The translations under genes were made by a program, and so were the position numbers. 64,000 nt of DNA from Allolobophora icterica (Eukaryota > Annelida > Clitellata > Crassiclitellata > Lumbricidae): the NCBI GenBank assembly GCA_963556255.1, contig OY744607.1:1244396-1308395 (forward strand). The letters are read 5' to 3'. The notes beneath the pieces were generated by a model that worked only from the letters and a program-made list of their open reading frames with translations, was not told the origin of the DNA and did not search any database. Shown piece by piece: positions 28,278 to 41,300 of this stretch. Every line of letters starts with the position of its first letter. The stretch's first letter is position 1.

Positions 28278-31200
28278 CACATCATCACCACCATCATCAC
28301 CTTCTGCTTCTTCTTCTTCTACTTCACAATTATCATATCATCATCATCATCATCATCATCTTCTTCTTCTACTTCATCATCATCACCATCATCATCACCA
28401 TCATTCATCATCATATCACTTTCTTCTGCTTCACCACCACCACCACCACCACCACCACCACCACCACCACCACCACCACCACCACCACCACCACCACCAC
28501 CACCACCACCACCACCACCACCACCACCACCACCACCACCACCACCACCACCACCACCACCACCACCACCACCACCACCAAACCACCACCACCAAACCAC
28601 CACCACCAAACCACCACCACCACCACCACCACCACCACCACCACCACCACCACCACCACCACCACCACCACCACCACCACCACCACCACCACCACCACCA
28701 CCACCACCACCACCACCACCACATCCTTAACATCCTTATTACCATCACTGTCACAAGAAACGAAGTTCTAACTTGTTAGGCCGATGGTGTACTGCTCCCA
28801 CGGCTCGGCAAACTCAAAGACATTCGCTTTGACGTGCAGTACAGGATTATGAAGACCAAACTCCGTATCCGCTGGCGATATAAACCTAACGTTATAACTT
28901 CCATTAACCAATCTCCACCGAAAATACAGATGCCGACAGTCAACGCAACCGGCCGCAAGGACCATGTGAAAAGAGGGATTCATGATACGCCGACAGTTGA
29001 CGAGGCAGACCGCTTGTCTCATCGGGGACGACATCAACGCTCGGCGAGACAATCGGCTGGTGTTGTCGACTATCGGAGCGTCAACGATTCGAACCCAGGT
29101 GGAGTTGGAAACGGAAGGTATCTCCTCAAAATTGTGGTCCGGTTGAACCGTGAACTGTAATTGGAAAAGACATCAGCGCAGTAGATGTCGTTCATTTGCA
29201 ATTATAGTTCAAAGTGAATGTTAAACATATATTTATTAATAGTTGTTATTAATTAGTTATTAATTATTATTAATTAATATTATTAAAAATTATTAATTAA
29301 TAAATTCTACAGTGCCGATGTCTAATAAATAAGGCATCAACCGATGCTAATATATAATTAACTAGTCACTAAGTAGTTATTAATTATTATTAATTAATAT
29401 CATTAAGAATTATTAATTAGTAACTTCAATGGTGCGCAGGTTTAATATATAAAGTATCAACCGATGCTAATACATAATTAATTAGTTATTAATTATTATA
29501 CCATTAAGAATTATTAATTAATAACTTCAATAGTGCCTGTGTCTAATCCATAAGGTATCAACCGATAGAGCACCAAAACCAAGTCGTAATCAGGCAAACA
29601 AATATATCCTCCCAGCTCTTCAAGTTCTGAAGGAGACCAGCAGAGCGACCAAGGCACACATGGACCCAGACGGTGGAGGCAGATCTTCATCAACTGAACT
29701 TTGGGTTACACATAGCCTGAAGATGAGCACTTGGTTGTTCCACCGGCCTGAACTTCCATGGTCCAGCACAGGAGTTTTGCTGTGGTCCGCCAGTCTGCCT
29801 AACAACCTGCGACGTGAGCTTCTCGATCGGCCTCTCTTCGCCTCTTTTCCACAAACACTTGGAGACCACTTTGTTCGTTGGTGGTTTCATTGTCATTGAT
29901 CTAGGTTAGGAGTGCCTCTGATAAGTCTCTCTTGAAGTGGCGCTATATAAATTTGCAATTACCATTACCATTACCAGACAGGACTACTGGTAAAGAGTCG
30001 TGGAAAGTGCAATGCTCCACAGGGGAACACACGCCACCTATGATGATGAACACATCTATTAATATAGTTTCCTTATATGCAAATTTGTCTGTCGAAGGAC
30101 GCTCCGTCACAAACGGCTTCTGTTCTATTGTGAAACAGAAGCCGTTTGTACTGCCGTCTTGACGACGGTCGTCTTGACGACGGCAATCAGAGCATTTTAA
30201 CAAACGATACATTATAGGCCTATAATGATACACTGTCGTCACGTCATAATTTATGACGGGTTAATACACTAGTTTAACTATACTTTGAATACCATTCCTT
30301 AGCAGCTAATCAATGGAACCTCTGTGTCGTGTTGGTCTTCGTGTGGTGTTCTATAACTGTTCAATTACAATTACAATCAGTAATAACAGATGCACAGGCA
30401 ATGTCGTAATCGTTAATCTTAAACTTTAAATTTGTCTTAAGTGCTACTCGATAGCTGAGCGCAAAGCACCAGCGCTGGTAAGTGCATGGAGAATGAATGA
30501 TGTTATGGCATCAGTTTTCAGCCCAGGTGAAACTACAATATCATGAATAGTTCTGGAACATTGTTCAATCCCTGTAAACCCTTAAACTCCAACAGAATTA
30601 TGGAAGATTAACCCCCCACCACCGGCCAGGTTTAAACGTCCAATGGTGTCTCTCCTTTAGAGCTGTACCGATGCATCTGGAGCATTCGTAATCGGGCCGA
30701 TTATTAGAGGAATCGGCATAATCGGTATCGGCGAAAAAGCATCGGCGCCGATGCAAATTATTTTACAGTTGACGTTTTTTGCACAATAATCGTTACAAAT
30801 AGAAAAATGAGCACAAGTATCTATGTCTTGTTTCTTATTATTGATCTATATTTAGCATTGCACTATTTAGCAGACACCATAGAAACCAAGGACCTATTAG
30901 ATACAGGACTGGAGACTCCTTAATAGCCCTTATACAACCTCGTATGCGTAATTTTTGGGCGATAATAAAATAATCGGCTTCATATGCGGTATCGGCTATT
31001 ACAATAATCGGCTATACGCGGTATCGAAATAATCGGCAAAAAGCATTATCGGTACAGCTCTACTCTCCTTTCGATGTTGGGTTTCGTCCTTCAGTTTACT
31101 ATATCCAGTCACCCGCCATCATCTAGTCAAACAGGATCCGCCTTCCTCTCCCTCTCTTTCCTTCCCTTTCCCCTCCATGATAGTTCTTAAGTAGTAAAAA

Positions 31201-34200
31201 GCTCCACTCCTCCGTTGACGGACCAGCAGCCAGTAATGAACGCCGTCCAAACACAAGACATGTACCAGGAACAACATTCTTCCCAGCAGAGGCTGATCGA
31301 AGACAGGAGCGACCTTGGACAGAGCTATATTAACGTGTAGCATATGTATAGCAGATGCTTACTGTGTACCATTACATTCCCTCACATTTCGTTTATCTCG
31401 AAGCCATGCTGTCCACATACTTCTCAGAGAGGAACAGCCTTTTAACAAAGCCACAGGGTGTAGCACGTACTTACAGTTGCCATGATTTTGTACAGCCCCG
31501 GAGTGTAGTTGCTTGACATGATGATAGCAATCCGGGAATGAGATGGAATGCGCTGAACTTCCCCCATCGTTCTCGTAACTTCGTTCATCTTTGTGGCCAC
31601 CCAAATAACGGCCATAGAGTTAACAATCGCACATGAAAACGATGGAATCACCTCGATTATGAAGTTCCTCGTAATTGGATACACGTCCGGAAGATCCTTC
31701 GTCGTAATTCCAGGAATACGAAGACTGATTGGGTGGCACACTGTGTAAACAACCAATGTAATGTGATGATTTAAACAAGCAATGTAATGTGATGATTTAC
31801 ACAACCAAAATAATGTGATGATTTAAACAACCAAAGTAATGCCACGATTTAAACCACCAAAGTAATGTGATGATGTAAAAAAACCTATGTAATGTAAAAT
31901 GCATTTATATGGTGCCACTCAAGCTGCCCGCTCACAAATAATAACCTACACTTGGTGCTATATAAATGTTACATAGGCTTGTGAGTGGATTGGTGGACAG
32001 CACGGCTTTGAGATAAACGAAATGTGAGGGAATGTGAGTTGTACAAAGTAAACATCTGCTATCCTAATTACCATCCATCTGTGCTACACGCTAATATAAC
32101 TCTGTTATAGGTCCATCAATTTCAGTAGCATTCGAGTATGGAATAGTTTCAAACTATTTCTTTGATCAGCAGGAAAGCATGCTATTCCTGGTACTTGTCT
32201 TGTCTTTGGCCGGCCTTCATTCACTGTTGCCGGTCCCTCCTTCATCTGGATCTTCACAACTTTTCTATCCAGACTCTGTTTTGGTCAAACCCAAAACCTA
32301 CACATTCCCATCTCCTTAAGGTTCTTATTGTTAGCCTGCTTCAAATGTGCACTTCGAAAATCTACAAGGAGTGCATAAATTTATGTAAAGGTACTAGTTT
32401 CTATAATGAGGCTGTACGGCCTCACCCTGCTCCTTTTTCAATGAATTGCTCGAGTGAGATCCTTTACCACCACTACCCATTTGAATGGGTGCCACACGAT
32501 TCCAATTTTGTCCCAAGAGTTCTCCATGCCACATTAAAATAACTCTTTCTTTACTTTAATTTATCCAAAATTTTAACATTTTCAATACTTGTTAAGTTTC
32601 CAGCCTCTCCTAAATCCTCCAACATTACATTACTATTACTTAGCATCACTAATGTATTTGTAACATATTGCGGTTTGTCAATGTGAGTCGATAATAAACG
32701 AATAATAATAATAATTTAAGGTCCCCAAGTACGGAACATTCTAGCTCTGAAATCAGAAAGCATTGGGATCCGTATGCTCTCTAACAGAGGTGCATGGGAC
32801 GTAGCCTACGCTCTACCAATGTAGCTAACTGGGTCAGACAGTACATAATCACATTACAGTTGTATTATATCGTATTGACTACAGCTGCATATCAGAAGAG
32901 GGTAATACCTTACCTTATGTTACAGAAATGTTAAAGTAACAGAAAAAGCCACCGACGTACCTTCGCAAGCTGAACCGTTTGCACTGACCATATATCCAGG
33001 TCTGCACGTACATAGGAAGCTTCCTGGAGTGTTAGTACAATTGTGACATTTTGTGATGTGTAAGCATTCGTCAATATCTGAAAAACAGCCAACATGTTAG
33101 CAAATACATCATATCTAAACCCAGTCAAACTTTGTTGAATCAAGGCAACCGATTGGCTAGAAAGTAATTTGAAAAAATGTAAAGTAATGTGAAGAGCAAA
33201 ACTGTCATATGGTCGTGTGTGCACTTCTAAACTTGGAAGTAGGAGTACATCAAATACAGTTGTAGTTTCATTTGTTTTCATCTATACAATTATTTCCTTA
33301 ATTAATTAATTAAGCAACTTTTATAGCGCTTGTGTCTAAAGCACAAGCCATCAACCGATGGCACACCAAAACCAAACTGTAATAGGTCAACATCCAGAAA
33401 ATCAATCCCCTGAGACAAGGACTTACTATTCAGTGCGAAGGAGACCGGTGAGTAAGAAAGAAGAGCTGGTCTTCATTAATTCTTAGCCAATGATTAGCCA
33501 TGATTGCTAATCATTCTGAAAAGGTTCCTGAATGCAAGATAAAATCGCAGCTGGAAACTGTAAGCATCACCTGTACAGGTATTATCTGGCTTCGTCTTCT
33601 TGAATCCAGGATTACAGGAACAGCGGAAGCTGCCAGGGACGTTCACACAATTCTCACAGAAGGCAGGGCTCTTACATTCATCAATATCTGAAAACAAATT
33701 AAACGTAAATATTGTAACTTATCCTCCAAAGCACTACCAAGAGGAGAAGCTGGGACCTTTACGGCAAGTATGAGTTTTTACTTTCAAGGTAGTTAAAGAT
33801 CAGAGAAAAACGGTCAGAAAATAATGTCATTGGAGTCATTTGAACACACTAAGATACAATATAGAAACTTACCTATTCCTAAGATACAACCTAGACACTT
33901 ACCAAATTCCAATCAGGCTCGTTCTCAATCACTACTTTCCAACTGACTTCTCACAAATTGCTTTTAACCCATCGTAGCCTAACTTTTAGATTCTCCGACC
34001 AATCAGAATTCATTCTGGCTTTTCCAATTAATGTGGTCATGATTTCATTTGAATCGACCAATGCCTTGGCATTAAAATAATGGCACTATAGAAGTCACTT
34101 GATTAGATTGAACTAGGTAAGTCGATGAAATCTTATTCGTACGTAATTGTAAGTTCAAATGCAGAAGTACGATACCTATGCATTCCATGTTGTCTGTCAT

Positions 34201-34619
34201 GTCGTAGCCTGGCAGGCATTTGAGAGTGAAGCTGCCCAGAATGTTATCACACGAGTAACTAGACTTGTTGACGCTAGCACATTCGTCGATATCTAGGATA
34301 CCATAACAACACAATAGAAAATCTAGGATATTATAACAAGACAATAGAAAATCTAGGATATCTTTAATAAGGCAATAGAAAATCTTAGATACCATAATAA
34401 GACAATAGAAAATCTAGGATATCATAACAAGACAACAGAAAATCACTAAAGAACAAATTTTATGTAAGTTTCCAATCTGTATATACCACCAGCAACATCT
34501 TCTGTGGGATATATTGTAATTTTAATTAGTAACTTCTATTGCGCCAGTGTCTACGGCGCAATAGAAGGCACACCAAAACCAAGCCGTAATCAGGTCAATA
34601 TCCAGAAGATCAGTTCTTC

Positions 34620-34710
<91 letters not shown>

Positions 34711-37700
34711 CAGCCTATGGTGGATAAAAAATTATTTGAAAGAGGTAACTCTTAAAATGAGAACGAAATGACACAAGTAACATATGAAGCCCATACAACA
34801 ATATCCTCAAACAGGGAATCTTCAACATTTGTATTAAATGATTATTATTGCTAATTATTATTATCTAATATAATTAAATGCTGCATTTAGCAGCCAACAA
34901 ATTGTCTTGTTTAAGAAAAAATTAAAGTTCCTAATGCAGGTATGCATAGGTGTTGCTGAGAAATTTTTTTAAACTGATTATATGGACCTAAAAAATCAGA
35001 GGTGGTAGGACTGTTCACCTTGACAGGCGCCTTCACTGGTTATCGTGAAGCCGTCATCACAGTAGCATTTGAAACTCCCCCTTGTGTTAAAGCACGTCTG
35101 GCATGGAAGATCCGGCTCTAAACACTCGTTCACTTCTAAAAATTAAGTCATGCCAGTGAAAGGCAACGTATGTAATGTAAATGCATGTAACGTGAAAGTG
35201 TAAAACGAATGTATGTAATGTGAGTGCATGTGATGTAAATGCGTGCAATGTAAACAAATATAAAGCCTCCTTCTCTGAGACAGCAACTGTGTAGGTACCT
35301 TAAGCAAGTCCATCACGCACAACTGCTCAGTACCACATCCAATGCCCATGATATATGATGATGATGATGATGATGATATTCGTTTTATTGATTCACCAGA
35401 TGACAAACCGCACCGTGGCTTACAGAAAATGAGTCAATAAGATAAGAAAGAGATTTAACTAAAGTAATTAGAATGTTAAAAGTTCACATGTGTTGTTGGC
35501 TTAGCTGGTTTAAATGCTTATATAAAGCCCATTGGTATATAGTTTTTATCGTCCTTACAGGGCAGTTCAAAACAGTGGGCTCGCGGTCGGAGGGCATATT
35601 GGAATTGGGTTAGTGGCGGGAACAGGCGTCGCAAGACATGGTCTCGATTCCCCTCGATGGTCTTGAGGAGACGGTCCTCCGCTACCCCAACCCGCTTCTC
35701 CATTGAGGCACCTCCTTCACCCAAATAACCCAGGCGAGCTGTTTTGGACAGGAGCCGTCCCAGTCGTTGGCGGTCTGCTGCTGTCACGTAGCCCCAGCAT
35801 GCTGGAGCTGCATACAGTAGTCGCGATATTGTTATTGCTTCAGCAACTACGTGCAAAGCCTCCCGCGAGAGACCATGTGATCTGAGTGTTCTCAGCACAT
35901 GCAGTGAACCAGAGCAGGCGCCAATGATTTCCTCAACGTGGGGAGTGGCGCTAAGGTTGTTCCTGAAGGTTACTCCGAGGATCTTCATCGATTCGACCCA
36001 TTGAACGCCATCCAGCAGTGTGTGTATATATGTATGTATGTATGCATAACATGTATGTATATATGTGTTTGTATGTTTCTATGTATACATGTATTCATAT
36101 ATGTGTATGTATGCTTCCATGGATGCCTGTATGTATGCATGCATGTATGTATGCATGTTTGCATATGTGTGTGTGTGTGTTTGCATGTATGTGTGTATGA
36201 ATGTTGTATGTATTTTGTTTGTATTATGTTTGTATGTATGTTTGTATGTAAGTATGTATGTATGTGTATGTATTTCGTTAGCATGTTTGCATGTACGCGT
36301 TAGGGTGCATCAAATGCCCCAATGTTAACAAAGTGCATTGTCCCTATGCTTAAAATGTTCCTTTTATCTTTATCATATCCCTCGCCAAATAGCAGAAAAA
36401 TCAAAAATTGTTTAGGTATCCCACCTCGATTTTATGAAAATGTACAATATACAGTATTATCCTACATTACGGAACTGCTGCTTTCATCCCTTACGATAAC
36501 ATACAGTGACCCAAACTTAGCGACGTGAATAAAAATAACTCCAACAAAACAATCGGCCTATACTGAAGTACTCATACCTGAGGCTGGAGATGATGTGTCA
36601 AAAGTCTCTGCATCATAGTATGCAACGACTGGCAAAGCCAGAAGTCAAGTTGGACAAAAGATAGCTTCAGCTTGCAAAGAGCAATGGGCTGCTGCAAATC
36701 TTGCAAAGTTGCATTGGGACGCCAAGCAAATGCAATCGTTGTAAAATAAGAATATTAAAGAGGAGCGCCTTGCACTTGTCGGGAATGCAAAAGAGATGAA
36801 GTTCCTCGGTGTGCCCTCTTATGCACCGGGATCAGATAGAAAATCGGGGACATCATTGCTGATCTGACCGTTGAACTCCTGCGCTCATGGCAGTGTAGTG
36901 ACTCTATCGTCAACATGGCGTTTGACACCACCGGATCAAATACAGGACATGTAACTGCTGCCTGTGTTACAGTTCAGATGCGGTTAGGTTGAGCTCTTCT
37001 CTGATCCGGATGTCGACATCATGTTGGCGAAGTTATTCGAAGATCTTCAAATTGAAACTTTAAAATCGCCAGAGGTGATATTTTTTACAAGGCGTCGTAA
37101 GGACTTGGAGCTCCTCGAAACGCATCGGTCAGCAACAGAGAGACTGTCATAATTTGACGATGTTGCATTCAGTGAGAATTCGAAACCTTCATTGACTTGT
37201 GCAGAGAACGTGTTCTACAGATTTCTGCTTCGGAGTTGCCTTTTCATAAAGATGATTTTAAGGAATTTGCAGAGCTCTGCCTCTTCTTTTCTTGGTGGGA
37301 AGTAGAAGGACATCAAGTCACGTTAAAGCAACCAGGAGCACTTCACAAGGTAAGATGGATGGAAAAATTAGATTTATCTTTTTGAGCGGCAGATTGTAGA
37401 GCTTCCATGCAATACAATAATGACACAGCAACAGGACACAAAGTGAAAGACTTTGTGACTCTAGTTTACAGTTCTTGTTGGATGACTCATAGTTCAGTGA
37501 CTGATGCGACATGGAATGACTTGAAGCTGTACCATTCATTCTTGCAATATGACTTGCTTAATGCACAGGTCTCCACAAGTGATGTTCGTGCCTTCCAACG
37601 GCATTTGTGGTACTTAACGGCAGAAATTGTGCCGCTTGCACTGTGGAGCAGCCACTGAACGCCGTGCACTTGTTAGGACAGATTTGGCTGTGGAAAACGA

Positions 37701-38236
37701 AAACCTAAATTTCCAGACGTGATCTCAATTGCAACAACTCTTGCCGATCTTGTGGGGATTGACTCGTGGTATATGTCTGAAATACTTCAAGTTGACACTT
37801 GGTTGCTCAACGAAGATAGGCCTATGTGTCTGACTGGTCAAGCCGCTGTGACAACATTGAACACTGGAAACAATATGGCAGCAAGTTTCACTTTTAAAAA
37901 TCTCTGCAATACTTCTGGAGATGGCCATTGTCTAATGCAGCATTGTCAATGATAAGAACTTTTGGACCACACTTTAAAGTATACTATTATTGTGGAATAA
38001 TATGAATATTGTATAACTTGTGCAACAATGTACATCCTCGTAATGGTTCGCTATTGTAAAACTTCAGTTGCTATGTGGGATACCTAGATCATGTCAGAAT
38101 ATTGTCAAATTTTGGTAAACATACTTTTTCAGTAATAGGAAAAGAAATGAATTAGGGACAAACACTTTTGAAAAAAAAATTCAAATTCGGGGGCACATGA
38201 TGCACCCTAGTACGCGTGTATAATAATATATATGTG

Positions 38237-38326
<90 letters not shown>

Positions 38327-41300
38327 GACAATTTATATGGCGCCGTAACGTGGCCATGTCGCTACAAGGGCGCCTTACAACTCCTAACAGTTGTGTATGT
38401 ATGTCGTATGTATTTTGTTTGTATTATGTTTGTATGTATGTGTATGTATTTTTTTGGTATCTTTATAATATTATGCATGTATGAAGCGACTTAACATAGA
38501 GCATTTTAAACATAGACGAACCAAAGCACTGAGATTGCTCGTCGTTCAGAACATATCCGCTGTCACAGACACAAGTGTAGCTTCCGAGGTTGTTGATACA
38601 TTCGGAAATGCAGTAGTTCTCACCATCGCACTCATCAATGTCTGAAACAACAAAACGAGTATTCCTATTTCACGTCTAGTGGTGGTCATCGTCCTAGGAT
38701 ATCAACCCAGAAGGATGGGTTTAAATATGCTGCCAGGTCAGAAAGCTACTGCAAGATTTTTTTCTATTAGCGCCCCAAGTGGACTGGGTTGTAAATGAGT
38801 ACATCAGCTGTACACTGCTGGCGAAAAGATAGAGCAGAGAGGAAGAGAATTATCTACACATGCTCACATGCTAAGAAAACAAGTAGCTAACTCTTCGTAC
38901 CCATGGTTGCTCCAGTGTTAGCTTAGGGTCATCCATAAAGGACGTCTGCAAAATATGACCTACTTTGCACCCACCCTCCCCTTGTCCGCATTTTCCACAT
39001 TTGACCTTACCCGTTTACGGACGTCCGCACGCCATAGCCAATGAACGAAAAAACCACCATTTGTAGTTCAAATGTCAACCAGTACATGCAATTTAAAACT
39101 GAAAAGCAAGCAGTGTTCTACATCAACTAGGCCTAATGCATTTTAAAACAACAAACACAAGTAATATAAATAGTAAGCAAATGTTTAACCATTTACCTTT
39201 TAAAACTGTTTTAAGCAATCACCTCACAGACCTTTCATCTCTCGGAGAAGGTTAAAACATGGAAGTGTGTAAAAAACTATCAAATTTAGAAATTTAGATG
39301 TGGCCGTCTGCACTAGTAATAACCCCCTTGTCCGCATTTGTTCGCATTTGAATGACCCCTCCCTCCCCCTCATTGCGGACGTCCTTTATGGGTGACCCCT
39401 TAAGGAACTCTCGGCCAATATAGAAACAAAAGTAACAAAGATGTAAATAAAGGTATACTTATATGGTAATGGAAGCCGTAAATGTGGCCTGATATGTTAA
39501 ATTGACATGTGACAATAAAACCAGACAATAACATGAAACTGTATACGAAAGACATGCTGGAAAAGAATTATTACCTATGCAGCCAACATTCGGAGTGAGT
39601 TCGAATCCGAGAAGACATTGGCAATCGAAGCCACCGATGGAGTTATTACATGTGGCACAATCTGTCAGCAGCTCACATTCATCGATATCTACAACGTAAG
39701 AAACACATGTTGCATAATCCAGTACCATAAGAAACACATGTTGCCCAGTAACATAAGAAACACATGTTGCTTAACCCAGTTACATAAGAAACATGTGTTA
39801 TTTAACCCAATAACATAAGAAACACATGTAACTTAACCAAATAACAAAAAACACATGTTGCTTAACCCAGGAACATAAAAAAACACATGCTGCTTAACCC
39901 AGTAACGTAAGAAACACATGTTGCTTAACCCATGAACATAAAAAACACATGTTGCTTAACCCAATAATATAAGAAACACATGTTGTTTAACCCAGTAACA
40001 TAAGAAACACATGTTGCTTAACCCAGCAACATAAGAAACACATGTTGCTAAACCCAGTAACATAAGAAACACATGTTGCTTAACCCAGCAACATAAGAAA
40101 CACATGTTGCTTAACCCAGTAACATAAGAAACACATACTGCTAATCCCAATAACACAACTCAACCATTGACCCAATTTATATCAATTTCTCAACAAACTT
40201 CAGGGAATAAAATCCAAGATTTCTCGTTAGCAGAGTGACCCATTTTTACCTTCACAGAGGTATTCGTTCTCGCTCAACTGAAACCCGTCGCCACAGGTAC
40301 AACTCATCGATTCAGAAGTCGTATTTTCCAGACAAACTTCCCAACAATCCCCATTGAAGAAGTTGCAGTCTATAAAATCAATGTATCAACTGTCTGCACA
40401 AAAAAGGAGCATCATAAACAAACTGATAAATACACATGGACCTCCCTGTGGAACAAATCGCTATTACACAAGTTCTCATATAAACCGTTTGGTTACACGA
40501 ATCCCAGGCATATTTCTGCTGTAGCTCTCAAAATAACGAGATCGTAGTTGATTTGGCCACCAACGATAGGTTTACAAAGGCTACAGGTTTTTTAAATGAA
40601 TGAAACAAGTCTAGCAGATACCATGCTCGACTAACAACTCAGAGGTCTGGGGTTCAAATCTCTACCCGAGCAACAAGACATAAAGATGTCTGCTTCTTTG
40701 GTGCCCCTTAGTGAAGAAGAAGAGCAGTGCCTTGAGCTAGCCTGACAGGCAGCCACGGGTATGAGGTGTTAGCGACTTCATTTTCTTAACCTCGGTATAC
40801 GAGGGAGGGTGGCCAGTCCTCTTCCTCACCGTCTCATCTACCCACCGACAGCGTACGGTCAGTGTACTCACTATAGCCGAGTTTGCTAGGGGGTGAAGGT
40901 GGAGCAGAAATCTCGAACCCAATTTCTGCACTGACAGGGATTTGAACCCCCAACCTCTTGGTGGACAGTCCAGCGTAACCACTACACTATAGCCCCCTAG
41001 ATACTTTAAAGGCACTATATTAAGTGTTTTCATACATACACACATACATACATACGTATATACATAAATGCATACATACATACATATATACATACATAAA
41101 TGCATACATACATACATGCATACATACATACACATATACATACATACAATGTCATACATACATATATACATACATACATACATACACATATACATACATA
41201 CATACATACATACATACATACACATATACATACATACATACATACATACATACATACATACATACATACATACATACATACATACATACATGCATACATA

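Noticed and set aside
28061..28300. Poly-Asp protein
   Set aside because: A frame of the (ATC)n microsatellite.
28319..28754. Poly-Gly, poly-Val and poly-Trp proteins
   Set aside because: All three are frames of the (CAC)n microsatellite.
31119..31343. A further giant-gene exon after exon 12
   Set aside because: In the required phase it stops after about 44 codons. Its sequence matches a dispersed repeat, and exon 12 joins exon 13 in phase without it.
36914..37660. An active host gene in intron 7
   Set aside because: Several stops and frameshifts, and it is bounded by transposon ends with an 8-bp duplication.
39700..40150. CRISPR-like array
   Set aside because: Units are contiguous with no unique spacers; it is a eukaryotic intronic minisatellite.
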